This document shows, in pieces, positions 42,926 through 51,974 of a DNA stretch of 64,000 nucleotides. The DNA is from Caldilineaceae bacterium (lineage in GTDB: Bacteria; Chloroflexota; Anaerolineae; Caldilineales; Caldilineaceae). The stretch covers positions 1-64,000 of the forward strand of contig JAHBVG010000001.1 of assembly GCA_019637695.1 (NCBI GenBank), in the 5' to 3' direction. A program made the position numbers and the translations under genes. A model generated the notes under the pieces. It was not told the origin of the DNA, searched no databases, and saw nothing but the letters and a program-made list of their open reading frames with translations. The first letter of the stretch is position 1. Each line of letters starts with the position of its first letter.

Positions 42926-43789
42926 TCAGACTTCCTCAAAGGTGACTTCTGAATAATAATCGCCGTCCAGCGCACTTGTAGGAATCCAAATACTGCGCGT
43001 GGTACTCTCGGTCTGGCTTTTGGTGGCGACGCCTAATCGCAGCCCCAACCGTTGCCCATCCACTTCCACGGTGGGATCGGCGTCGCGCGCCAGCACAAGA
43101 TCGCGCACGAAGAAGGGACGCTCGTAATCCTTGAAGGTGCTGCGCGAGGGTGCATTCCAAAAGCGGGCGCTCTGCCGGTTAAGTACCAGTTTGCTGTACG
43201 CTTCCACAATGTTGATGCGGCGGCGCGATTTCTCCTGAAGCAACCCAATCCACGCGGCATGGAGTTCGCGCAGAAAAGCGTCGGTCGCGATCCTGCGCCC
43301 GACGATCTGCTTGCGCTGCTGATCGTAGGCCGAGACAATCGCTCCCAACGAAAGCGCCAGCGGACGGGTCAACGCCTCTTTGCCGTAGAACCACTGCGCT
43401 TTGCGGGCGTTGATGTCGATCTGCAACACCAACGGTTCCACGACCAGCGTGGGCGGGCGGCCTTCCACACGTTCGCCGCGCGCCTCAAAGGTCTCCTTGA
43501 GATCGCGGGCGAACTCATAGGCCAGCGCATCCAGGGCTCGGCTTGTCTCCGCGGCGAAAGCCTGGGTCGCGCTCTGCAAACCGTTGGCGTGCAACCCTTG
43601 TGCATCCACTAGGGCCAGGGATTGTTCCAACTTAGCCAGTGCCTTCTGCATGGGCAGCGCGTCAGCTTTCTCCTGGCTCGCCAGGCGGATCGCCTGCTTC
43701 AGCGCGCTGCTGGCGCTGCTCATCGCCTTTACCTTCGGCTCCATCTCCTGTTGGGTGGTCTGAAGCTCTCTCAATAACTCATCGTTCAT
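42926..43789 (-). CDS. Coiled-coil protein, first gene of the ATPase/helicase operon
   Basis: A 287-residue protein of unknown family. The N-terminal ~100 residues are predicted coiled coil (ELLRELQTTQQEMEPKVKAM, AKLEQSLALVDAQG), followed by a mixed domain (QIDINARKAQWFYGKE, FFVRDLVLARDAD). It ends SIWIPTSALDGDYYSEVTFEEV. The Rpn-like gene starts 3 bases later. I chose the ATG at 43789; an in-frame ATG at 43837 is possible. It presumably partners the downstream ATPases, as PglY-like large proteins do in BREX, but this is only an inference. Confidence 0.6.
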   Translation of the reverse strand: MNDELLRELQTTQQEMEPKVKAMSSASSALKQAIRLASQEKADALPMQKALAKLEQSLALVDAQGLHANGLQSATQAFAAETSRALDALAYEFARDLKETFEARGERVEGRPPTLVVEPLVLQIDINARKAQWFYGKEALTRPLALSLGAIVSAYDQQRKQIVGRRIATDAFLRELHAAWIGLLQEKSRRRINIVEAYSKLVLNRQSARFWNAPSRSTFKDYERPFFVRDLVLARDADPTVEVDGQRLGLRLGVATKSQTESTTRSIWIPTSALDGDYYSEVTFEEV

Positions 43790-43845
43790 AGGGATGCAAT
43801 GCCTCTTCTCTGTCAATAGAATTTCAAAGTCGTTCATTTGAGCAA

Positions 43846-44034
43846 TGACGGCGGACCGCAGACGGCGGACGACGTTGTTAGGACAACTCAATGACTTCAT
43901 TTATGGAGTGCTTGATAATACAAAGTATCTTAACCTTAGAGATTGGTTGCGTCAATTGAAACCGCAGGTTGCAAGGGGCAAGTGGCAGAAGTCGTCTGCG
44001 GTCCGCCATCCGCTACCCACCGCTCACCATAGGA
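43846..44034. repeat. Heptad repeats between the coiled-coil and copper-protein genes
   Basis: GGCGGAC/CGCAGAC/GACGACG-type heptads (43846-43877) and again 43966-44034 in inverse sense (GGTCCGC, CATCCGC, TACCCAC, CGCTCAC) flank a GCAAGGGGCAAGTGGCAG stretch. The second array covers the last codons and stop of the CopCD-cytochrome gene. The two inverted parts can pair. Confidence 0.7.
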
Positions 44035-46481
44035 CCAAACTGGTCGCGCAGATAGTGGACGATCTGCCAGATCTCCTCGCGGCTGAGTTGTTCGCCAAAG
44101 GCAGGCATGCCCAGGTTGGGGAAACCGTTGTGGATGAAGGCGTAGAGTTCGGCGTCATCATGTTCGGGGACGTGGAAGATCAACACTGCGGGCGGCACGG
44201 GCAGCCCCGCCGCCGCGGGTCCATTGCCCAATCCATAGAGGCCGTGGCAGTCGGCGCAGCGGCTACGGTAGAGATCGCCGCCGCTGGCAATGGATGCTTC
44301 GGTGACGGGCAGCGGTGGACCGGCCAGATCGGGTGAACTCGCTTCTGTGGAGATGGCCGTATAGCCCAGCGTGATCCCGGCGACGAAGCAAAGAGCGCCC
44401 ACCGTCGCCAATGCAGGGTAGGCCACCCGTCGATTCCGCCGTAGGGGACGCCACCAGAGCAGCGGGATCAGGCCCAGGCTCACCAGCAGCCCGCCCACTA
44501 CCACCCCAGTGGGAAAACTGGAAACGGGATTCTGCCAGGGGTTACGATCTTGCGTGGAACCGACCGGCGCGGGGACATTGACAGTCAGATTGGTCAGCAG
44601 ATCGTCCATGCCGCGGCGGCGCACGTAGATCGAGAGATCCCACGGGCCGGCGCGGTTGAGATATGCGCCTTCGGCGGCGAAGGTATCGCGCCCCATCGGT
44701 TCAAGATCGATGCGCGATTGGCCCAGGTCCGCTTCCTGATGAATGAAGAGGAAGCGCACCAGTTGCACTTCACCGATGGGTGAGCCATCCGAATGGTAGA
44801 GGTGCGTCCAATAGCGGTTGTTGCCCACCTGATTGGGGGAAACCTGCACATGGATCAACAGATCATCGGCCAGGACAATGTCATTGAAAGATGTCATCGT
44901 AGCAGGCGCGACCACAGCTTCCACCTGGGGAACCGGCGTCTGCACAAGGACGGCGACCACGATCACAATGACGATGCCCACCGCCGACTCGCTGAGCAGT
45001 TGACGCAGAAAACGGCCAAACGGGATCGGCGTCTGCGCGGCCGAATTGCGGTGGATCAATCGATTGTTGAGCAGACCGATCCCCAAAGCCAGGGCGACGA
45101 GAGCGAGTTTGGTCAGCAACACCCAGCCGTATGGCGTTGTCCACAGGAGGTTGAGAGCAGGGAGTTGCACGACACTGCTAAAGAGACCGGTCACAGCCAG
45201 CACGAAGACCGACGCCCCGGCCAGGAGAGAGAAGCCGCGCACGATCCCGCCCAGCGCGACGGCATCGAGCGATGCAAACCTTGTACGCGCCACCCACAGG
45301 AGGACGGCCAGCAGCAGCAGACCGCCCAGCCACGCCGCCGCCGCCGCCAAATGAATCCAATCGCCGAGGATAGCCCAGCCGCTCCCCGCTACCGCCGCCG
45401 CATGGCTACCCAACGAGAAGGTCGCCAGCGCCACGCCGCTCACGATCAAGAGCATCCACACGGTAAGCGATGATGCGCGTAGGGTCGCGTTCCGCCTCTG
45501 CGCGAGGACAAAGCCCAGCCCCAAGATCCCCAGCCCGAAGACCGAAAGTGTGATCGGGCGAGGCGTCTGCACCATCAACATGATCACCAACGCCAGCAAG
45601 ATCACCGTGTAGATCCCAGCGGCGAGCGTCCACAGTCGCCGTCCCCTTTCGATCAGCGCCGAGAGGATCACGAGCAGCGATACCCCGACCAGCAGATGAC
45701 GGAAAAGGAGCAAATTGCCGGGGCGGGTCTCCAGCGCCAGCGCGGGCAGATGATCGAAACCACCCATCGAGATCGTCTGGATACCGATTTGCAGCCAGCC
45801 GCCTGAGATCAGGGCGACTGCGCCCAATGTCAGCGTCGCGCTCAGGGATCGTCTGCTCACACTTTCCAACAATTGCCGCCCTGGGGATGGAATGCCATTG
45901 TCCATCCGCCGCCAGAAGGGCCAGAGTACCATTGCCCAGAAGAGCGTCCCCCCAAAGAGAAGCAGCGCGCCCGATAGCGAAATCCAGCGCGCTGTCGCTT
46001 CGAGCGGTGTGGGCAAATCCCCGCGCCGCGCTCCATCCACAGCGACGGCGGTTGCGCTGGGACGCGAACCGTCCGCGTTGAGGATGGTGATAGGGAACGA
46101 TCCCACCCACTCATGGCCGTCCACGCTGGAGAGCGTGCGCCAGACCACCGTGTAGATCCCCGCCGGCAGATCGCCTAACGGCAGCGTCATGTGTGTAGGA
46201 TCGTCGGTGTGGACCATCGACGCGCCAGCGGGGATCTCTGCGCCGGTGGAATCGAGGAGGATCACGCTGCTGAAACGCGCTTCCAGCGGCTCGCTGAACC
46301 AGAGTTCGATGGTGGCGGGCGGCGCGCTCAATTCGGCGTCAGCCTCCGGGATCGACCGGATCAGGATCGCGTGCGCCTGCGCCAGCGACGCCAATGTGAA
46401 CAGCGCCAACAGCACCATCGCCAGCCCTATCCCTATCGCGGGCCATGATCGTCTTCGACGCCATAAGCTTTTCATCATCAT
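44013..46481 (-). CDS. CopC-CopD-cytochrome c fusion protein
   Basis: An 822-residue membrane protein. A signal helix (MVLLALFTLASLAQAHA) gives a mature N-terminal His for CopC-type copper binding, as in AHAILIRSIPEADAELSAPP. The CopD membrane region follows with about eight to nine helices. The end carries a class I cytochrome c: CADCHG for heme attachment and a Met ligand in NLGMPAFG. A soluble outer domain (LIHVQVSPNQVGNNRYW) sits between. It likely takes up or oxidises copper at the outer membrane face and may pass electrons; the role is inferred from domains. Overlaps the upstream CopC gene by 4 bases. Confidence 0.88.
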   Translation of the reverse strand: MMMKSLWRRRRSWPAIGIGLAMVLLALFTLASLAQAHAILIRSIPEADAELSAPPATIELWFSEPLEARFSSVILLDSTGAEIPAGASMVHTDDPTHMTLPLGDLPAGIYTVVWRTLSSVDGHEWVGSFPITILNADGSRPSATAVAVDGARRGDLPTPLEATARWISLSGALLLFGGTLFWAMVLWPFWRRMDNGIPSPGRQLLESVSRRSLSATLTLGAVALISGGWLQIGIQTISMGGFDHLPALALETRPGNLLLFRHLLVGVSLLVILSALIERGRRLWTLAAGIYTVILLALVIMLMVQTPRPITLSVFGLGILGLGFVLAQRRNATLRASSLTVWMLLIVSGVALATFSLGSHAAAVAGSGWAILGDWIHLAAAAAWLGGLLLLAVLLWVARTRFASLDAVALGGIVRGFSLLAGASVFVLAVTGLFSSVVQLPALNLLWTTPYGWVLLTKLALVALALGIGLLNNRLIHRNSAAQTPIPFGRFLRQLLSESAVGIVIVIVVAVLVQTPVPQVEAVVAPATMTSFNDIVLADDLLIHVQVSPNQVGNNRYWTHLYHSDGSPIGEVQLVRFLFIHQEADLGQSRIDLEPMGRDTFAAEGAYLNRAGPWDLSIYVRRRGMDDLLTNLTVNVPAPVGSTQDRNPWQNPVSSFPTGVVVGGLLVSLGLIPLLWWRPLRRNRRVAYPALATVGALCFVAGITLGYTAISTEASSPDLAGPPLPVTEASIASGGDLYRSRCADCHGLYGLGNGPAAAGLPVPPAVLIFHVPEHDDAELYAFIHNGFPNLGMPAFGEQLSREEIWQIVHYLRDQFGPMVSGG

Positions 46482-47104
46482 CGCTCACTTCGTCGCCGCC
46501 CCATAAGGACCGCGCCTAATACAAAGATGATCAACGCCGAACTGCCCGCACAGGGCAGCGCGCCGGTCGCTCCCGCTGGCGGGGTGGGGATGGGCGTTGG
46601 CGTTGCCCCTACCTCTTCGACTGGCGTCTCTGCGGCTTCTGCCGTGGCTGCCGGCGTGGCGGCAGCCTGCCCATGATCGTGCGCAGCGTGGGCGTTTTCT
46701 GTCGGTGCAATTATCGCATCCCCAACGGCGAAAGTGAACTCTCCTTCGCCCGGGTGACCGTCGTCCGCCGAGAGCGCACGCCAATGCACAGTGTAGATCC
46801 CATCAGGCAGATCGGGAGCGAGTGAGACGGTCATCGTGCGCCTGTCGTCGTCGGCGATGGCGGCATCGTCGAGATCTACGCGAGTACCGTCGGCGGCGTG
46901 AACTTCAATGTGGTTCTCGCCCTGGCGGCGAAAGAGATCCTGGGTGAACCAGATCTGTACCTGGGTCGGCGCTTCGGTCAGGGTTGCGCCCGCCGCTGGA
47001 TCGGAACGTTCATAGTCCGCATGGGCGCGGACGATGAACGTCTGCAACCCGACTACCGCCAACGCCACCAGCAAGATCAGAGCGATCTGTGTGAGTCGTC
47101 GCAT
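46478..47104 (-). CDS. CopC-domain copper-binding protein with C-terminal anchor
   Basis: A 208-residue exported protein. A signal peptide (IALILLVALAVVGLQTF) ends in RAHADYERSDPAAG, giving a mature N-terminal His as in CopC. The CopC beta domain runs to ~130 (WRALSADDGHPGEGEFTFAVGD). A Pro/Thr/Ala linker (PTPIPTPPAG) leads to a C-terminal hydrophobic helix and Arg-rich tail (LIIFVLGAVLMGRRRSER), which resembles a sorting or anchoring tail, though no LPXTG is seen. It is the second copper gene of the operon. Confidence 0.87.
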   Translation of the reverse strand: MRRLTQIALILLVALAVVGLQTFIVRAHADYERSDPAAGATLTEAPTQVQIWFTQDLFRRQGENHIEVHAADGTRVDLDDAAIADDDRRTMTVSLAPDLPDGIYTVHWRALSADDGHPGEGEFTFAVGDAIIAPTENAHAAHDHGQAAATPAATAEAAETPVEEVGATPTPIPTPPAGATGALPCAGSSALIIFVLGAVLMGRRRSER

Positions 47105-47113
47105 AGGTCGTCC

Positions 47114-48082
47114 TTACCCTCCACTCTCGTCAGGCTCTTCGCTCTGTTCGTGATCATCGTCATCGTCATATTCATGCGGATCACCCTGCATTCCACCCAG
47201 CCAATGCTCGGCCGCATGGGAGAGATCGTGGCCCAGTTCGTGGGCGTCCAGCGCCAACGGCGCCGCTGTTTCGAGATCATCGTCGCCCAGCGCCGCTGCC
47301 AGATCGGTGAGAAGATCGATTAACGTTGCCGCGTCCTCGCCCATCTCATCCGGCCAATCCACCGTCGAAAGCAGGCGGCCAATGCGCGTTACGCGTCCGC
47401 TGTCGTAGGGCTGGATCAACCCTTCCTCGTTGAGACGCACATCTAGATCGTGGAAACCAGCGTTGTCGAGCAGATAGACCGCCGCTGTAACGCGGAAGAG
47501 CTGCCCAGGGGCGTCATGTGCAGTGTAGGCCGTTGATGCTCCGCGCAGCCAATGTTCGGCCGCGTGCGAAAGATCATGGCCCAGTTCGTGGGCGTCCAAT
47601 GCCAGCGGCGCCGCTGTTTCGATATCGTCGTCGCCCAGCGCTGCGGATAGATCGGTAAGGATCGAGATCAACGTTTCGGCGTCGTCGGCCAACTCATGCG
47701 GCCAATCCACCGTCGAAAGCAGGCGGCCAATGCGCACCACGCGTCCGCGATCATAGGGCTGGATCAACCCTTCCTCGTTGAGACGCACATCTAGATCGTG
47801 AAGACCGGCGTTGTCAAGGAGATAGACAGCCGTGGTCACCTGGTTGACCTGTGCAGCGGAGGGCGTTTGGCCGGCCAGCACGGCGATCTGCGCCTCCAAT
47901 GCTTCGACGCGTGCCAGCAGATCGTGGACCGTTGGCTCCGACATGGTCGTCTCTTCCTCAGCAGCGGGCGTCGGCGTGGATCCATGAAAATCAGGCGCGG
48001 CCAGGGTGAACGGTTGTGTGCGTAAGATCAGAATGCTGCCCAACAGCAGCACAAATAAGCTGAAGATGATTCTTTTTACCAT
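47114..48082 (-). CDS. Secreted protein with two near-identical 116-residue domains
   Basis: A 322-residue protein with a signal peptide (IIFSLFVLLLGSILIL) and a strong GGAGGGAA ribosome-binding site. It consists of two tandem copies of one domain (first about 80-195, second about 196-310), each with AVYLLDNAG.HDLDVRLNEEG, then IGRLLSTVDWP, AALGDDD and AHELGHDLSHAAEHWL. Period is 348 bp and the copies are close to identical at DNA level, so the duplication is recent. Five or more His in DAHELGHDLSHAAEH could bind metal; with CopC neighbours copper is a reasonable guess. No family is recognised. Confidence 0.7.
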   Translation of the reverse strand: MVKRIIFSLFVLLLGSILILRTQPFTLAAPDFHGSTPTPAAEEETTMSEPTVHDLLARVEALEAQIAVLAGQTPSAAQVNQVTTAVYLLDNAGLHDLDVRLNEEGLIQPYDRGRVVRIGRLLSTVDWPHELADDAETLISILTDLSAALGDDDIETAAPLALDAHELGHDLSHAAEHWLRGASTAYTAHDAPGQLFRVTAAVYLLDNAGFHDLDVRLNEEGLIQPYDSGRVTRIGRLLSTVDWPDEMGEDAATLIDLLTDLAAALGDDDLETAAPLALDAHELGHDLSHAAEHWLGGMQGDPHEYDDDDDHEQSEEPDESGG

Positions 48083-48223
48083 CAGATTCCCTCCTGGGGA
48101 AAGACTTGGTTCTAGTGCGTCAGGCGCGAGGGATAAGCGCTTCGGTCAAGCGCAAGCCGTCATGTATGGCGCGCAACAATGGCATTTCTACAAGGACGAG
48201 CCAACTTTGATCAGAGAATACGC

Positions 48224-48640
48224 CTACTTTGGAGGGATCCGTTCAGGGGGGAGATGAATGTTTCGGTACGCAGGCGGGGCTATGTGAAAGACTGAACGGC
48301 GAGGAGCAAAGAGTTCGAAAAGGCTCTCGTTCCTCGCCCAGATGTATTGTAGACCCAGCAACAGGGACGATTCCCCCATTGCATTGGCGATGACAAGGAG
48401 TATGGGCTTGGCCGCAGGCGCAGATGTCCTTCTGGCGAGATCTGCACCCGGTAGAACAGTCTGTCCTTGCGGAATCATCCTCGACTGGATCGCAGCGTGG
48501 GGACGCTGTCCGACTTCGAGAACTGTATGCGTGCGTCGCACAGCCGCGTTGAACCAGTGATGGCTGTAAATGGGCAAAACCATTTGGACTGCCATCACCA
48601 CAAGCAGAATCGTTAAGATAATCGAACGGAAGCTATGCAT
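48224..48640 (-). CDS. Small exported or membrane-anchored protein of unknown function
   Basis: About 138 residues. An N-terminal hydrophobic helix (SIILTILLVVMAVQMVLPIYSH) is followed by a soluble part rich in Pro and Arg (RPHAAIQSRMIPQGQTVLPG, SVFHIAPPAYRNIHLPP). No family is recognised. AGGG lies before the ATG at 48640; an ATG 18 bases earlier is possible. It lies 141 bases before the copper operon on the same strand; a common transcript is possible. Confidence 0.55.
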   Translation of the reverse strand: MHSFRSIILTILLVVMAVQMVLPIYSHHWFNAAVRRTHTVLEVGQRPHAAIQSRMIPQGQTVLPGADLARRTSAPAAKPILLVIANAMGESSLLLGLQYIWARNESLFELFAPRRSVFHIAPPAYRNIHLPPERIPPK

Positions 48641-48751
48641 AGAAGAACCCTGGGCCATTGGTCGCGCCCATTTTAAGGGCCTGTCTCAAAATTTCGCGTA
48701 GGATGGCTTACGAATGCATAAACGTAACGGGTGTGTTCAAAATGGGTTGAA

Positions 48752-48807
48752 GCGGAGTAGGCACGCCCACGTGCCGTCCCGGTCGCACGAAGGCGTGCGC
48801 ACTCCGC
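48752..48807. repeat. Imperfect palindrome / hairpin after the gyrA-type gene
   Basis: GCGGAGTAGGCACGCC pairs with GGCGTGCGCACTCCGC (14 of 16) across a 24-base loop that itself has an inverted GCACG/CGTGC element. It lies 29 bases beyond the stop of the topoisomerase gene on the minus strand. It may be an interspersed palindromic unit or a terminator-like hairpin; no T run. Confidence 0.6.
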
Positions 48808-48835
48808 GTCCCAGCCGAGTAGATTTTCGAGGCGA

Positions 48836-51800
48836 TTACTTCTTCTTCTGACTCTTGGTGACGCTGCTCACCCGCTCAACCTTGCTTTTGCTATTCTGCG
48901 GGCGCGCTCCCTTTGAGGAACGGCTCTTGGGAGCCGTCTTGACAGTGGTTTCGTCCCGACCCTCTGCTGCCGCTTCCTCTGGGATCAATGCTGGTTGGAT
49001 GGGGTGCGCTTCCACCGCTACAGGCGTCGCTGCATCCACGGCTTTGCGACGCCGTGTTGCTGGTTTGGACTCAGGCACAGCCTTATCCTCCTCTACAGGC
49101 ATGGGCGCAGGTTTGGCCGATCCTTTGCGCTGCGTCGCCGGTTTAGGATCGGCGATAACCTTTTCCTCTACTTTTGTTTTGCGACCATGGGTGGGTGTCT
49201 CTACCCCTTCCACCTTTTTCAGGGGAACCGTCGCTTTGGGCGTTGTGGCGCGTGGCGTCTTCGGGCGTGCTGTGGGCGCGGCGCGTTTTTTCGGCAGCGG
49301 CTCGATCTTGGCTGGCGAGGCGGGTGGATGGCTTTTTACTGTCGGCGCTTCTGCTCTGGACGGTTTCCCATTCGCTTTGATCGATGGCGGCGCCAGGGTT
49401 TCATCGCCGACAAAGCCAGGGATTCCCTCGACCACTTTCACGGCGACGATTTGATCCCCACGGGCGAGCGATTTGAGCGTTTGCCCCAGCGTGCTGCGCC
49501 CTGACGACGGGATCTCACTCAGCTCCACCGGTTTGGCGATGCCTTTATCGGTGATGAAAACCACGAGATCGCGGCGCTCGGCGTTGATCACCAGCGCGTC
49601 GATCAGGTCGCCGGTGCGTTTGTCCGTTTTGTGGGCAATGATGCCGCTACCGTTGCGCCCTTGCGAGCTGTACTCGCTCATGGGCGTGCGTTTGGTGAAC
49701 CCATTTGCCGTCACTGTCAGCAATTCGCCCATGCCATCCATGACGCCAGCATAGACAACCTTTTCACCCTTGCCCAACTTCATACCGGCAACGCCGCCAG
49801 CGGCCAGCCCCATACTGCGCACCTCCTCCTCGCCAAAGCGGATCGAACGACCGCCCGCCGCCACCAATATCACTTCCTGCCCGCCCGGTGTGGGGAAGAC
49901 CCACCCCAGTTCGTCCTTTTCGTCGACGCGGATTACTTCGGGGTTGTTTACTGCCGCAGCCACAAAATCAGCCAACGCCACCCGTTTGACAGCCCCCCCT
50001 CTCGTCACAAGGAAGAGATAGCCGGCGGCGTCCTCAACGGTGAGCCGGGGCAAAGCCACTGCGGCCACGATCCGATCGCGACGGCTGTAATTTGTCAATT
50101 CAGCCAGGTGTTTGGTCTCGTCTTGCGGCAACTCGTGGATGGGGACGCGGTTGCAGCTTCCCTTTCTATCGAAAACATAGAGGAAATCCTGCGTATTGGC
50201 CGTGAGTAGCGCCACGGCGCTATCCCGTGCGCTCTGGCGTAGATTCGTCTTGTTGATGTTGGCCAACGCCTGGCGTCGTACATCACCGTTCGCCCCCACC
50301 GAAACCAGCACCTTCTGATCGGGCAACAGATCGGTGGCGGTGAGCGTACCCTTGATTCGATCCACAATTTGGGTGCGGCGCGCATCAGCGTATTGCGCAC
50401 GAATTTTCAGCAATTCCTCGCGGATTACCGCAAGGATCTTGGCCGGGTTGGTCAGCAGATCCTCTAAATAGGCGATGCGCGTCAACAGTTCGTCGTATTC
50501 GTCTTGCAGACGTTTGCGTTCCAGAGCGGCCAGCCGTTTGAGCGGCATATCGAGGATCGCCTGAGCCTGCACTTCGCTAAAGTTGAAATTGCGCATGAGA
50601 TTGGCACGCGCCGTATCCACGCGCTGGCTGCGGCGGATGGTGTCGATCACCTCGTCCATAATGTCGAGCGCGCGCAGCAGCCCTTCCACAATGTGCGCCC
50701 GTTCCCTGGCCCGCGCCAGATCGAACTCAGATCGACGGCGGATCACCTCCTGGCGATGCTCGATGAAGAGTTGGAGCATCCGTTTCAGGCTAAGTGTGCG
50801 CGGTTCGCCATCCACCAGCGCCAGCATCGAAGTGCCGAAGGTCTGCTGCATGGGCGTATATTTGAAGAGGTCGGCCAGCACTGTCTTGGCGTCGGCGTTG
50901 CGGTTCAACTCGAAGACAATGCGCATCCCTGCCCGATCCGATTCGTCGCGCATGTCGGTGATGCCATCGATTTTGCCATCGCGCACCAAAAACGCGATCC
51001 GTTCCAGCAGATTGGTCTTGTTGGTCTGGTAAGGCAGTTCGGTGACGATGATGCGCGTGCGTCCGCGGCTCATCTCCTCAAAGTGGGCCTTGGCCTGGAT
51101 GATCAGCCGGGCGCGGCCGGTGGCGTAGCCCTGGGTGATCACGTCGGTGGTTTCCAGGCCGCGACGATCCTCACGGTAGCGGAAGACAATACCGCCCGTG
51201 GGGAAATCTGGCCCTTTGACGAACTTGAGCAACTCTTCGACGCTGATTTCGTCCACGCGCGTGAAGTTGTCGAGGACATAGACCAGCGCATCAACGATCT
51301 CGCCCAGGTTGTGGGGCGGCACGTTGGTGGACATCCCCACAGCGATGCCGCTGGCGCCGTTGATCAACAGATTGGGCAGCGTCGAAGGCAGGATCTGCGG
51401 TTCCTTGAGCGTGTTATCAAAATTGTCGGTCCACTCGACGGTCTCTTTGTCGAGATCGGCCAACACCAAATCGCTGATGGCGGCGAGGCGGGCTTCGGTA
51501 TAGCGCATGGCGGCGGCGTTGTCGCCATCCACCGAGCCGAAGTTCCCTTGCCCATCCACCAGGGGGTAGCGCAGGCTGAAATCCTGGGCCATACGCACCA
51601 TAGCGTCGTAGACAGCGGTATCGCCGTGGGGGTGATATTTACCCAACACTTCACCAACGATGCGGGCGCTCTTTTTATAGGGTTTGTCGCCCGTCAGCCC
51701 CATGTCATACATGGCGTAGAGGATGCGGCGGTGGACCGGTTTCAACCCATCGCGCACATCGGGCAAGGCGCGGCTGACGATTACGCTCATGGCGTAGTCG

Positions 51801-51874
51801 AGATAGGCGCTCTGCATCTCGTTGGTAATATCAACTTCCCGCACATTGCCTATGGTTTCAGGTAATAACGTCAT
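48836..51874 (-). CDS. Type IIA topoisomerase subunit A (GyrA/ParC)
   Basis: DNA-breaking subunit of gyrase or topoisomerase IV. Start region [30 protein letters not shown]; active-site Tyr in [21 protein letters not shown] and [14 protein letters not shown] are standard. Six blades of the C-terminal beta-pinwheel follow, with [11 protein letters not shown] at the position of the GyrA box; it lacks the QRRGGKG consensus, so wrapping ability, and hence gyrase or Topo IV, is uncertain. A ~180-residue Lys/Pro/Ala-rich tail (about residues 830-1012) is an unusual extension. Length 1012 versus 800-870 normal. Confidence 0.92.
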   Translation of the reverse strand: MTLLPETIGNVREVDITNEMQSAYLDYAMSVIVSRALPDVRDGLKPVHRRILYAMYDMGLTGDKPYKKSARIVGEVLGKYHPHGDTAVYDAMVRMAQDFSLRYPLVDGQGNFGSVDGDNAAAMRYTEARLAAISDLVLADLDKETVEWTDNFDNTLKEPQILPSTLPNLLINGASGIAVGMSTNVPPHNLGEIVDALVYVLDNFTRVDEISVEELLKFVKGPDFPTGGIVFRYREDRRGLETTDVITQGYATGRARLIIQAKAHFEEMSRGRTRIIVTELPYQTNKTNLLERIAFLVRDGKIDGITDMRDESDRAGMRIVFELNRNADAKTVLADLFKYTPMQQTFGTSMLALVDGEPRTLSLKRMLQLFIEHRQEVIRRRSEFDLARARERAHIVEGLLRALDIMDEVIDTIRRSQRVDTARANLMRNFNFSEVQAQAILDMPLKRLAALERKRLQDEYDELLTRIAYLEDLLTNPAKILAVIREELLKIRAQYADARRTQIVDRIKGTLTATDLLPDQKVLVSVGANGDVRRQALANINKTNLRQSARDSAVALLTANTQDFLYVFDRKGSCNRVPIHELPQDETKHLAELTNYSRRDRIVAAVALPRLTVEDAAGYLFLVTRGGAVKRVALADFVAAAVNNPEVIRVDEKDELGWVFPTPGGQEVILVAAGGRSIRFGEEEVRSMGLAAGGVAGMKLGKGEKVVYAGVMDGMGELLTVTANGFTKRTPMSEYSSQGRNGSGIIAHKTDKRTGDLIDALVINAERRDLVVFITDKGIAKPVELSEIPSSGRSTLGQTLKSLARGDQIVAVKVVEGIPGFVGDETLAPPSIKANGKPSRAEAPTVKSHPPASPAKIEPLPKKRAAPTARPKTPRATTPKATVPLKKVEGVETPTHGRKTKVEEKVIADPKPATQRKGSAKPAPMPVEEDKAVPESKPATRRRKAVDAATPVAVEAHPIQPALIPEEAAAEGRDETTVKTAPKSRSSKGARPQNSKSKVERVSSVTKSQKKK

Positions 51875-51974
51875 TGTACAATTCTCTTGTCAGGTCTGTC
51901 GTCACGATTTTCCCCAGCGGCTGCTTCGCGCCAACCGCTGATCTTACCTGTGATCTTATAGATAGGAACAAATA

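Noticed and set aside
36705..43789. Complete BREX or DISARM system
   Set aside because: No PglX/PglZ, methylase or phospholipase-D gene is present between or beside the ATPase and helicase genes.
50504..51865. Plus-strand frame opposite the topoisomerase gene
   Set aside because: Shadow of the topoisomerase reading frame; composition is Asp/His/Gln-rich and has no motif.
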